Shown here piece after piece: positions 54,102 through 64,000 of a stretch of DNA of 64,000 nucleotides. The position numbers were made by a program, and so were the translations under genes. The stretch spans positions 6,829,463-6,893,462 of the forward strand of contig NC_135551.1 of assembly GCF_964340395.1 (NCBI RefSeq). The letters are read 5' to 3'. This stretch comes from Glandiceps talaboti (taxonomy: Eukaryota > Hemichordata > Enteropneusta > Spengelidae). Under the pieces are notes generated by a model. The model had not been told where the DNA came from, searched no databases, and saw only the letters and a list, made by a program, of their open reading frames with translations. The number at the start of each line of letters is the position of its first letter. Within the stretch, counting starts at the first letter, position 1.

Positions 54102-56786
54102 GTGATTGACAAGTTAACAAGTCCACCAGTCCTTGCCTATGCAGACTACAGCAAACCATTCGAGTTACATACTGATGCCAGTTCATCAGGACTTGGTGCC
54201 GTACTATACCAGGGTGATGGGAAGGATAAACGAGTTATCATGTATGCCAGTCGTTCACTATCCAGGAGTGAGAAGAACTATCCTGCTCATAAGTTGGAGT
54301 TCTTGGCTTTGAAATGGGCAGTGACAGAGAAATTTCACGATTACTTGTATGGTAATAGCTTTGTCGTGGTAACAGATAACAACCCACTGACATATGTCAA
54401 TACCTCAGCAAAACTTGATGCAACAGGACATCGATGGTTGGCGGCACTGGCTACGTATGACTTCAAATTGGTATACCGACCAGGGAGACAGAATGGTGAT
54501 GCTGACGGGTTGTCTAGACAGCATCAGGACTCACTACCTAAAGGAGGTCTGTACAAAACAGGATCAAGTGCAGTTGTGGAGCATGCTGCAGAACCAGTCT
54601 ATTTGACAGAAGATGTAGTGGCAGCAGTATGTCAAGCACAGAAAGTGGAAGATAATGCTTGGGTCGAGGCTGTTTGTTGTTCTGTCTCAGCAATTCCTAA
54701 AGAATTGGAAAAACCTAGCAATCCAGGAATGGCAACATTGCCTTCTGTGAGTATGGAAGAATGGAAGAAGTTACAAGAGGCTGATCCTGAGATAGGTAGA
54801 CTTTGCTGGTACAGAAGACAAAAATCTCCTCCCACAAAGGTAGAGAAAAGAAAAGAACCAATTGCAGTAGTTACGGGTTTGAAGGAATGGCAGAAGTTGT
54901 GTTTTCGCCATGATGTGCTACACAGGAAGAGAACTAGTGATGATGGTAAAACCCAATATCAGTTGGTGTTACCTAGCCAGTACAGAGGTACAGCACTGGA
55001 GGGAGTCCATGACGACGTTGGACACTTAGGTCAGGAGAGAACTCTAGAATTACTACGTGCCAGGTTTTATTGGCCATACATGGCGAGAGATGTTGATCAG
55101 AAGATCAAAACCTGTGAACGTTGCACTAGACGTAAACTGCAAAGTAGTCAGCGTGCAACAGCACCGTTGGTAACTATCCAGACAACACAGCCTATGGAAT
55201 TGGTCTGTATGGACTACCTGACAGTTGAGGATGGTAAAGGTGGAGTTGGGAACATCCTTGTGATGACCGACCACTTCACTAGGTATGCAGTAGCTATACC
55301 AACAGCCAATCAGAAAGCTAAGCCAACAGCAGAACATCTGTACAACCAGTTCTTGGTGCACTATGGCTTCCCAAAACAACTTCACTCAGATCAAGGACGG
55401 GATTTTGAGGCCAAAGTCATTAGGCAACTATGTGAGTTTACAGGTATTGAGAAGTCGCGGACCTCGCCGTATCATCCCCAGGGGAACGGACAGTGTGAAC
55501 GCTTTAATCGTACACTTCTTGACATGTTAGGTACACTATCAGCAGACCAGAAAACAGCTTGGAAGAAACATATCGCACCACTGGTCCACGCATACAACTG
55601 TACAAGAAATGACAGTACTGGACACTCGCCCTATTACTTGGTGTATGGTAGGCATCCAAGACTGCCAATTGATATATACCTTGGTTTACAGTCAGAGAGA
55701 TCTGGATCCGATGGGTATGACAACTATGTGGAGAAAATGCGATTAAGACTGGAGGAAGCATACAAAATGGCATCAAGTACAGCAAGAGAAAAAGCAGAGA
55801 AGAATAAGAAACGGTATGACCAGAATACAAGAGAAGCAGTCCTGGAACCAGGTGATATCGTACTTGTTAAGAACTTGCACCAAAAAGGACAACGTAAGAT
55901 AGCAGATAGATGGGAGCGTACACGATACAGAGTGGTGAGAAGAGTGAATCCTGATATTCCAGTGTATATAGTAAAGTCAGAAGAACCTCATGGAAGGGAA
56001 AGGACATTACACAGGAATCTGTTACTACCATGTAGTTCTCTACCTGTTCTGTATCCTGAACGCCCAATGAAACGGTCAAAAGATGAAGTAACAATGAAAA
56101 CTTGTCCTCGAAAGACTAGAAGTCAGTCTAAAGTCCAGGAGATAGCAGACACAGATGAGGAGGAAGAAGATGAAGTATGGGGAATCCAGGTAGCAGACCC
56201 AAATTATCTGCTTAAGAAAGTGTATGGTAATGGTAGAAGAGGTGTGGTGAAACAGGACAGGAGTAGCAAACTAATGGATAGGAGGTTCACTCCAGCGCCA
56301 GTTGTAAACAGTCCTGAAGGTGATAGTTTGGTAATATCAAATATTGATGGACCACTGCTAGATAAGCCAGTCACCGGAGCAGATACAACACGACCTGTTA
56401 GTGTGTCAATCCAAGGTGAAACGCCTACACTTTTACCAATTAATAGCACTGAAAGTGATATGTCAGTAAATACACCGGAGGTAACACCTGCAGCAGATTC
56501 AACAATGGACAGCCTAGCATCACTTGGTGCAACTGATGTCATGATTGATGAGAATGAAGTAGAAACTGAAGCAGAGATGGATCCAGGACAGGAAGAGCAA
56601 CCTGATGTGAGAACACTACCTAGGAGATCACATAGAGCACGAAGGCCACCAGATAGGTTGACTTTAGCTCACATATGTAAGGAAGGCAGCCAGTGCAAAG
56701 ACATGGAAGAAGTGACTGTTAGTCTGGTACAACTAGCTAGAATTATTGTGCAACAACAGCAGGAGATTGCAAGACTGAAGGAGTAG
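54102..56786 (+). CDS. RNase H-integrase part of the large gypsy element
   Basis: 894 codons counted from the first ATG after the amber codon; the frame is open from 54072. RNase H shows HTDASSSGLGAVLYQ (~23) and VVTDNNPLTYV. Integrase has an HHCC finger (HDDVGHLGQERTLELLRA to CERCTRRK, ~303-343), a DD35E core (MDYLTVE ~370, HSDQGRDF ~429, GNGQCERFNRTL ~465) and a GPY-type region. A long acidic/Ser-Thr tail follows, with DVRTLPRRSHRARRPPDRLT and a C-terminal helix (QQQQEIARLKE). The domain order protease-RT-RNase H-integrase is that of Ty3/gypsy. A separate start here is unlikely to be used in nature. Confidence 0.95.
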   Translation: MIDKLTSPPVLAYADYSKPFELHTDASSSGLGAVLYQGDGKDKRVIMYASRSLSRSEKNYPAHKLEFLALKWAVTEKFHDYLYGNSFVVVTDNNPLTYVNTSAKLDATGHRWLAALATYDFKLVYRPGRQNGDADGLSRQHQDSLPKGGLYKTGSSAVVEHAAEPVYLTEDVVAAVCQAQKVEDNAWVEAVCCSVSAIPKELEKPSNPGMATLPSVSMEEWKKLQEADPEIGRLCWYRRQKSPPTKVEKRKEPIAVVTGLKEWQKLCFRHDVLHRKRTSDDGKTQYQLVLPSQYRGTALEGVHDDVGHLGQERTLELLRARFYWPYMARDVDQKIKTCERCTRRKLQSSQRATAPLVTIQTTQPMELVCMDYLTVEDGKGGVGNILVMTDHFTRYAVAIPTANQKAKPTAEHLYNQFLVHYGFPKQLHSDQGRDFEAKVIRQLCEFTGIEKSRTSPYHPQGNGQCERFNRTLLDMLGTLSADQKTAWKKHIAPLVHAYNCTRNDSTGHSPYYLVYGRHPRLPIDIYLGLQSERSGSDGYDNYVEKMRLRLEEAYKMASSTAREKAEKNKKRYDQNTREAVLEPGDIVLVKNLHQKGQRKIADRWERTRYRVVRRVNPDIPVYIVKSEEPHGRERTLHRNLLLPCSSLPVLYPERPMKRSKDEVTMKTCPRKTRSQSKVQEIADTDEEEEDEVWGIQVADPNYLLKKVYGNGRRGVVKQDRSSKLMDRRFTPAPVVNSPEGDSLVISNIDGPLLDKPVTGADTTRPVSVSIQGETPTLLPINSTESDMSVNTPEVTPAADSTMDSLASLGATDVMIDENEVETEAEMDPGQEEQPDVRTLPRRSHRARRPPDRLTLAHICKEGSQCKDMEEVTVSLVQLARIIVQQQQEIARLKE

Positions 56787-56829
56787 AAGGATTCAGTGAA
56801 TTAAGATGAAGGTCGGGACGACCTTTCCT

Positions 56830-56843
56830 AAAGCAGGGGAAAG
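56830..56843 (+). other. Polypurine tract of the large gypsy element
   Basis: AAAGCAGGGGAAAG directly before the 3' LTR. Confidence 0.85.
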
Positions 56844-59104
56844 TGTAACGAGATGCAAATTAGATGCAATAATACTGTCAGTTTGGCCACTGGTGGCGCT
56901 GTTGAACTTGGATTCGAGGCTCAACTCTGAACTGGGCGTGTACATGTACGTAAAGTGTAGCGGGTAGTGAGTGGCAGACAGCGGACAACCTCCGACCATG
57001 GCGGTACGTTCGAAAGTGATGAACTAGATACAAATAGAAGACTGACTATATTGCCAATGAGTTGTCTAGTGAGGTACAACTTTCCAGAGTGATTTTGGTA
57101 ATGGCTCATTGATACATGGATAGCCAAACAGTCGTCTACGGTCTAGTGGTGTTGCTGTTGGAGTTTCTACTGTAACTTGGCAAAGTAGTCTACAACTACT
57201 CACATGGTCGAGAGTTCAAGATGGCTGCCAACGTGGCATACTATGCTATGGTGTAATGTGGAGGTATGTCTATATTGGTGAGGTCATTAGTGATGTCTGT
57301 ATCATGAACTGTCAACTGTCCTGTGACTGAGAATATTGTGTTGCTGTGTATCCAGTACTATTAGAAGAATTCAGTCTAGCTACACTGTTGTGTGTCATTT
57401 ATGTTGGAGGCCAGAAAGTGGGCGGAACTTGTCTAAATGTTGAACCTGACAACGTCCGGGGGTATACTGTTTTGGTGAAGTCATTATTATTGAACCTGAC
57501 AACGTACGGAGGTATACTGTCTTGGTGAAGTCATTGTTATTGGTGTCCATGTCGTGAACTTACCAGTCACTATTGTTGGAGTTAAATAGCTGTGTATGCA
57601 GTATTATAGGAAGTTCAGCCCAGTACAGCTCAACTGTTACGCGTGCGAGTGCAAGTCATATTAAAGGCCAGAGTGTGAATGTCGGAACTATTGTCTAACC
57701 GTTGAACCTGACAACTTCCGGACATTTAGCAGCAGTAACGGACTAGCAATTGTGCAGTACAAGTGACGTGAAATGGTATGAATGAAGCCACCATGAAACT
57801 GGTATCCTTGTTGTATTAGGGTATTTTGTTAGAACCATGTTGTTTCATGTTTACATACTTGTATTGTGTTTCCGTTATTCCGGATGTATATAAGTAATTG
57901 ATGTACTATTCTTTCCAAAGTTATTCAATGAATTATTAGTACGTAATTATTAAGAGTTTATTTATTTAGTAGCTTGTATTTTGATTTATTTGGGGAACAG
58001 CTGATTCTGATTTGAGCTGTAGTAATTAAGAGTATATTTTGTTCCTAGATTATTTAAGAGATTATTGAATAAGTATACATGTAGTTAACTTGATTCTGCA
58101 TTAATTAAGGTATTTTTCTAAGCAAGTTAACTTCTTATTATTGAGTGCTTATTTAGTTTTTCTAATATTTAAATCCAAGTGTGTACATTGTGAAATTAAT
58201 TGACGAATCAATCACTTCAGACTAATTTAATTGATTGGCAAACTTCATAATGGAATATTGATGAACTAAACTCTGAATTCATTGTATAGTATCTCATCTA
58301 TTTAATCTTGGGAAATCTATTGTCTACTGGTATATTAATTACAGATCATTGATTGATTGAATTGCAATACTGTGTGTTTGATACTGATCAACTCTATTGT
58401 TAATTAAGTTTACAACACATCGTGATTAATTTATTCAAGTAACAGTTCATTATAATATTACTGCCATATTGTAATTAATTTATTCAAGTAACAGTTCATT
58501 ATAATATTACTGCCATATTGTAATTAATTTATTCAAGTAACAGTTCATTATAATATTACTGCCATATTGTAATTAATTTATTCCAGTCTACTTCAATTTG
58601 TATATTACAGATCATTGATTGATTGAATTGCAATACTGTGTGTTTGATACTGATCAACTCTATTGTTAATTAAGTTTAAGATATATACAGATTACATTAT
58701 TTAGGTATTAATTCATTGTAATATTGTCGCCGCATTGCAGTTAATTCATTCAACAATTAATTTATTTATTGTACTACTGCAATTAATTTATTCAACCTGT
58801 AAGATTATATTGCATAGATTGCATAGTGGATAATTAATTTATTTCATTATTAATTATCCCACTCGTAATATATTCACTGTCGATATTGATGTATATAAGT
58901 ATATTTATTTTGATTGTAATAATAATATATACAAGTGTGGAAACTCCAAAATATTTGTGTGGCGAGTGTTTCATTCTTACTGTATTCCCCAGACAGAGAA
59001 CTTGTATCCAAAGTGACACCAACAATAGTACCTCAGGCCCGGAGAAATTACTTTATGCAATCCAAGTACTTGTGTTTGTTGAGATTGGACGAGAAATTGG
59101 TTAC

Positions 59105-59105
<1 letters not shown>
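56844..59105 (+). repeat. 3' LTR of the large gypsy element
   Basis: 2262 bp, otherwise nearly identical to the 5' LTR but with an extra ~258 bp after TCTACGGTCTAGT. Confidence 0.95.
57148..57406 (+). repeat. Extra U3 unit present only in the 3' LTR
   Basis: The unit is a diverged direct repeat of the following LTR sequence: GGAGGTATGTCTATATTGGTG / GGTCATT / CATGAACTG here correspond to GGAGGTATACTGTCTTGGTG / AGTCATT / CGTGAACTT further on. A deletion in the 5' LTR or repeat-number variation between templates explains the difference. Confidence 0.8.
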
Positions 59106-59135
<30 letters not shown>

Positions 59136-59208
59136 TGTATGTATGAATGCGTATGTATGTACGTCTGTTTGTTTGTCTGTCTGTCTGTCTATCTGTCTGT
59201 CTGTCTAA
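59106..59208. repeat. (TATG)n and (TCTG)n runs right of the large gypsy element
   Basis: Continuation of the TATG target repeat beyond the insertion, followed by GTTTGTCTGTCTG runs. Confidence 0.95.
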
Positions 59209-60467
59209 TAGGTTTACTGATAACTGAACAAGAACATCAGTTCTACGGAAACTTGGTACACTCCTTTCTTATGAGAATAGCAGGACAGTTTGAATGTTAC
59301 CACACAATATGCATAATTATAAATCTTTAGATGTAATTATTTAAAAAGCCAAAAAAATAACTCTTTAGCCGTTGTCAGGAATTCGCTACAAAATTTTGCC
59401 TATAGCCCGCTTAAGATCATATAGCCTGTATATTGTAAATTTCCACTTGGTAGAAAAATGGTATTTTATCAGAAAGATGACGTTATTTTAGCATTGTGGT
59501 ATTAATTAGTAGTGTCACGTGATACAAATTCCCAACTGCACTTCCATATATTTCTGTACGTTGTACAGAGAATATGTAGAGAAGGTGCTGTTGGAGTCAC
59601 TGTGCGGTAGCTTGCATTCTAAATAGAGGCTATGGTTTACCTAATCGAGTAATTTCGATTCTCGTTACTTTATTTTGAACTACTTCTTTGGTCTTTGGGC
59701 TGCTGAATCGAGTTTTATCGAGACGCGGGGTGATGTACGCTAACAACTGATCTCAAGATTGACTTGACGAGTTGACATCATTATCCATCACATTATGATT
59801 ATTTATGGTCTTTTGTTCACCATGTTCAACTGCTGCGTGTATGTACTGCCCTGACTGCACTAGTCAGTAGGAACATAATTGGTGTTTTTTTCGCCAAAAA
59901 ACAACAGAGTAATGGATGAGGTGAATGTGAGGTACGTAAACGGATATGCGTGTAGCTACTTACTTTAGCAATGGCCACACTACATTTCAAAGACAGTATG
60001 GACTCTGTCATTTCTGTTTATATGTTCTGTTAGACTGGCACAGTCGCGATTCTGATGTAGTTAATTCTTTGTGATATTTTTGTCTCATCGGTTTTGAGTT
60101 CAGTCAATCGCAAATGGTGGTTAATTATAACTGCGAGTACCTTTTGGATATGCAGCATAAATTACACCCCGAAAACGTATAACCTCAACCTGTGCATTGA
60201 AGCATACAACAAGCATAATCCTTCAAAACACCTGACGTAGAGTGCATGGATCTATGCATAGACTGGTAGTCAAGGAGGACCTTATATCCATTCTTTAGGT
60301 AATCAATCAGCTTAAATATTTACTGAAAACAAGAAAATGGCGATGGTAAATTAAAAGAGGTACAAAGTGCACAGGAAAAACGCTAGTACCTATTGTTAGT
60401 TGGGGTTGGTGCGGATTTCTTATTTGATATATAGCAGCAGTAGCAGCAGCAGCACAGCAGCAGCAGC

Positions 60468-60498
<31 letters not shown>

Positions 60499-60660
60499 TA
60501 GTTTATTTCTCGATAGTGTTTACGAAATATGTGTAAAGTCGATCCATTATATCGTTATCACTTAATCATGAAACTTTAATTTGAAATATTTGCAGCTACC
60601 ATGCTGTGACCGTTATGAACACCATAGGCAATAAGGTGATATTGATATTTACAGCCCAGA
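59209..60660. other. No gene recognised
   Basis: AT-rich sequence containing a (CAG)n(CAA)n compound repeat at about 60433-60500. Small ORFs have no domains or splice partners. Confidence 0.45.
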
Positions 60661-60765
60661 TATGGGTTTTGCGGACCTCGGTCGGACGGCTTATGGGCCC
60701 TCCTAAAGTCGGGCCCTTCCGTCACACGACCGTAAGCCGTAAGACCGAGGTCCGCAAAACCCATA
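60661..60765. repeat. 105-bp hairpin repeat
   Basis: A perfect 23-bp inverted repeat (TATGGGTTTTGCGGACCTCG plus GTC, 60661-60683; inverse 60743-60765). A partly complementary inner stem (GACGGCTTATGGGCCC / CGGGCCC, CCGTAAGCCG) makes almost the whole unit one hairpin. Markedly more GC-rich than its surroundings. Confidence 0.85.
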
Positions 60766-61525
60766 CCCGGACCGTAAAGATTAATTCATATACCTCTTGA
60801 AGTGCTAAAATATGTTTACATTAAACAATCTGGACATTTAGAGATATTAAGCTTATTATATTAAATATAAATTGCCCGTTCATCGTAAATCTTGATATAT
60901 GCCATAGCCTCATCATATGTATGACCTGGAGGATGGATTTCGGTATGTTCATATCTATCTCAAGCTCCTTGCACAATACGCACGTACATGCATCATTCGG
61001 GTCGCATGAAACACACAAACGCAAAAATAATAACACCCCCCCAAAAAAACGAAAACATGCCACACCTAATTACCGTTAACAAGGTTTGGTATTTTATAAA
61101 ATATATGATAATTTGACTATGCAACAGATGTTTTGGAAAAAATGACGTTGATATGCAGTTTAGTATCTGCCATGTTGAACGGCATGCATGCATACACAGG
61201 CAGTCGAATCAATCTGGTATTTTTTTTAAATGTATATTAAATAAATAAAAAAACAGTATGAGATTGATTCGAGTTCATGTTCATGCATACCACAATCGAC
61301 CAACAACAAAAATGTAATAAAAAATATCGTGAAACCGGGCGTGAAACAGGTCTTTGTAACACTGAAATCGTCAAAATCACAAATTGAAAAGACTTTACTT
61401 CAGTCGCTGAAAATCGTCCGATGCTAATAATAAACACTCCGTCTTGTTCTAGGCGTTTGTTGCAGTTAGCTTACAGTCTTAGTTCATAATCACACGGAGC
61501 GGACCGCCTGTCGTCAGCTTCAGTA

Positions 61526-61528
<3 letters not shown>

Positions 61529-61596
<68 letters not shown>
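61529..61596. repeat. (TA)n microsatellite
   Basis: About 34 TA units. Confidence 0.95.
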
Positions 61597-61598
<2 letters not shown>

Positions 61599-63070
61599 AC
61601 ACCGCTAATCGAATCTGAAGCTTCCTTACCAATATTTTATGTAACTTAGCCATAATCGCCAAATAGAATAGTGTTTAAGATTTGTAGAGGATTTTGCTGG
61701 ATCCACTGTTGAATATCGTCGGTTTCCCCCATGATAGCGTACACGTACGTACAGGATCAGTATGCCAACAAGTTTTGCAACACGCATAGCAACGCTCATA
61801 GCAACGGGAAAGAAAGTAGTCCAAACTTTCCGCAAATGATCTTACCGTGTGGGTCCGTGATATGGAGGGGGGGGGGGCGCTGCCCAGACAGTGCTCTAGA
61901 CTTCTCCATAGCAATACATGGGGACGTCATTATAGGTATATGGTAAATATAGACGAGACTGATATTAAAACAGATTATAGTATTGAGCATATACAGTTTG
62001 GCTGCAACAATTGTTATTGATGCACTTTTATTTTTGTGTGAGAATGTTGCTGAAGATGTCCTTTTGTTCGAGAGAGATAGAGAAACCGAGTTTCGACGAT
62101 GACAATATCATCGTTTGTGTTGAACAGCGAATGCTAATAAAATGTAACACTTCAAAAACCTTGGATTATATAATCATTGTTTTACAGTATTTTCCTTTGC
62201 AAAGTGTAGGTTTCGAAAAAGATAACCAAAACATGAAGAATATGATGTAAAATGTAGCACATTTGCTAAGAAAAGAAAAACTCAAATTAGAACAAAAGGA
62301 GTTACTGTTAAGAAATATTAACAAAGCACTAAACACAACATGTATTCATAGTTCCTTGTCACAAATTGTCACAGTATCAATTCACACATAGAAGTATCGA
62401 TCTCCAGCTATTTTGATAAAATGTTAAATTTGATAGGCAACTAAGATATTAAAAAATTATAACATTTTAAATTCACAAAAATGAATGAAAAGAGAAAAAA
62501 TACTGACCGATGAATGTCAGTCTGTTGTTCACTCGGTGCAGAACTGCTTTACGCCTTTTTCTTTCCTTGTGTATATACTTCCATTATATGTCCATTAATT
62601 AATTTGATTAATATTCTACATATCACACCATGTGTAAAACGTACGTTGCATCAAATTCTAACACGAGTGAACATTAACGAACTTAAACTTTGTCCTTAGT
62701 CACAGTTAGTTATATGGCATACAGCAATACATTATATAACGTTCAGACTCTTGTGAATTTCGGAAGCATTCAATGAATAGCTTTAGCCCATGCATTTTGT
62801 GTACAAAAATATTACAGAGTATTGGACTTAGTGTGTGGACAGTCGTCCTGTCGTTTTGTATAATAATGACACGCAAGGTTTTACACAGGAAGTACCGAGA
62901 AACTGTTATTGTATGACTTGAAGCTTGAAAGAGATGTGCTAGAATTATGTAGGTAAAATTCAAACCTCACACCTCCAACCCAACAACCAAATGAGACATC
63001 CTTGTTAATCACTCTACTATTATGTTTCAGTTATTATTTATAATATTAAACTACTTAACTTAAAAAGGTT
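61597..63070. other. No gene recognised
   Basis: AT-rich sequence with a G homopolymer near 61866-61877. No exon with convincing splice sites or domain was seen. Confidence 0.45.
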
Positions 63071-63075
63071 AGTTT

Positions 63076-64000
63076 TAAGACTGACGCGAGAAAAAGCGTG
63101 ATCTCCAAATGACTTCAGTCGGTTGGTCTTTCTGTAAGTAAGGAGGTACTTTCCACCAAAACGATGATAACGAAATGTCTGATGACGAGAGATAAGGTCA
63201 CAGATGTAGTCTGGGGCGATACCATGAACTGCTCGGAAGGTCGGGAGAAGAATCTTAAATTCAATCCTCTGTTGTACTGGTAACCAGTGAAGGTTACATG
63301 GTGTTTCTCTGATTCTATCGTATCATCATCTAGTCTCTGTGACGAGACGTGCAGCAGTGTTCTGAACTAGTTCGAGATTCTTTATACTAGGGATATGCCA
63401 AATGGGCGACCATTAAAAAAACCAGCTTAAACGTTACAAAATTAAAGGCATGAACAAGATGTGTAGTCGCTTCCTGTTTCAAATACTTCCTGATTTTTCC
63501 AATATTTCTGGAAAGCCTCGGGCAACACCGTATTGCAACATATGTGGTTCTGATGATGTACCTTGAATATTCACCGACTGGTAGCGATCTGTAAGATATG
63601 ATATGAACCAACTAAGTGCTGTGTCTGTCACTCCCATGTCACCTACGAAACGTGATATATGTATTGAGTGGTCAACTGTATCAAATGAAGCCGATAGATC
63701 TAATAGCACCAACATGACAACCTCTCATCGGTCAGGTGCTAGTGGGATTATCATTCTGGATTCGTATAATTGCAGTCTCTGTATTATGGATATTATGCAA
63801 TGGTTTGTAGGCCGATTGTATGTTTTCACCAAAATCGTTACTCTAGATCTTTAGGTGGTCAATAAGGCGTATTGCAACAACTCGATCGCTCAATGACTTT
63901 AGATATGGAAGCGAGATTAGATATTGGACGAAAATCCTTCATGATGTCTTGGTCTAGTGATGATTTCTTCAGGATTGGAAAGATCAGTGCCTTCAGCAGT
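63076..64000 (-). pseudogene. Decayed CR1-like LINE, truncated by the window edge
   Basis: The minus strand reads, from the edge: KALIFPILKKSSLDQDIMKD, FRPISNLASISKVIE (about 64000-63885), then LVLLDLSASFDTVDHSIHIS, LSWFISYLTDRYQSVNIQGT and YGVARG (63715-63520). After a gap comes NLELVQNTAARLVTETR and NLHWLPVQQRIEFKILLP, FRAVHGIAPDYICDLISRH (about 63390-63130). These are the start, middle and C-terminal signatures of a CR1/L2-type reverse transcriptase ORF. Frameshifts and a missing block between YGV and the C-terminal part (the YADD segment is absent) mark it as a dead, internally deleted copy. Confidence 0.85.

Larger units (their letters stand above)
48289..59109 (+). mobile_element. 10.8-kb Ty3/gypsy retrotransposon with ~2-kb LTRs, inserted in a TATG repeat
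   Basis: The element is 48293-59105: 5' LTR 48293-50296, primer site, leader, gag-pol region 50577-56786, polypurine tract and 3' LTR 56844-59105. LTR ends are TGTAAC...GTTACA. TATG flanks both sides, but the target is itself TATG repeat, so the duplication length is ambiguous. Only about five substitutions were seen between the LTRs over ~2 kb besides one ~258-bp length difference, so the insertion is young. One in-frame amber codon splits pol, so this copy is probably defective. No envelope ORF. Confidence 0.95.

Noticed and set aside
51518-56542. Minus-strand ORFs and short plus-strand frame-shifted ORFs in the large gypsy element
   Set aside because: Shadows of the gag-pol frame, with no motifs.
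56787-56829. Envelope gene in the large gypsy element
   Set aside because: Only about 40 bp separate the pol stop from the polypurine tract, and the integrase ORF tail lacks a membrane segment.

Overview
This window looks like nuclear DNA of an invertebrate animal. It is AT-rich and gene-poor, full of microsatellites (mostly TATG/CATA, CA and TA), and its genes are split by GT-AG introns. It holds a SUEL-type (rhamnose-binding) lectin gene, a spliced gene with a RAG1-like N-terminus and a DDE transposase core, two Ty3/gypsy elements, non-LTR retrotransposon remains and several small inverted-repeat elements. That repertoire fits an amphioxus-like deuterostome or a lophotrochozoan; the sequence alone does not settle the species.

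Layout. 0-8 kb: fragmentary exons, including one on the minus strand resembling an alpha-kinase domain and a three-exon secreted-protein start on the plus strand, plus a ~21-bp minisatellite. 9.0-20.7 kb: a ten-exon minus-strand gene, open in every exon and phase-consistent at every junction, predicted at 1055 aa. It reads, in order, as a RAG1-type N-terminal zinc region, a RING finger with a following zinc finger, and a DDE core with two candidate Asp and one candidate Glu. Its third intron contains a 5.25-kb Mag-like Ty3/gypsy element (12.53-17.78 kb) with identical 152-bp LTRs, a 5-bp target duplication and an uninterrupted 1420-aa gag-pol ORF. 22.9-26.1 kb: a tiny two-exon ORF, a CG-richer promoter-like stretch and a ~480-bp inverted-repeat element. 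26.4-27.7 kb: a ZMYM/QRICH-like (DUF3504-type) coding fragment split by an 859-bp inverted-repeat element that duplicated a TAA target.

28-41.5 kb: a gene-free repeat province. A ~3.5-kb repeat occurs twice in direct orientation (A 28.4-32.0, B 32.6-36.1) and partly a third time (C 37.8-41.5). Each copy holds a degenerate ~60-bp tandem array. Non-LTR reverse transcriptase fragments follow copies A and B in opposite orientations. A 430-bp foldback element sits in A, and B keeps the empty site.

43.7-47.6 kb: a four-exon SUEL lectin gene (126 aa, secreted) with a 15-nt microexon. 48.29-59.11 kb: a 10.8-kb Ty3/gypsy element inserted into a TATG microsatellite, with ~2.0/2.26-kb LTRs, a tRNA-Lys-type primer site and a gag-pol frame cut once by an amber codon. 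59-63 kb: no gene recognised; microsatellites and a hairpin repeat. 63.1-64 kb: a decayed CR1-like LINE running off the edge.

No operon-like organisation exists here. The only clear functional relations are insertions: retroelements and MITEs placed inside host introns, exons and repeats.
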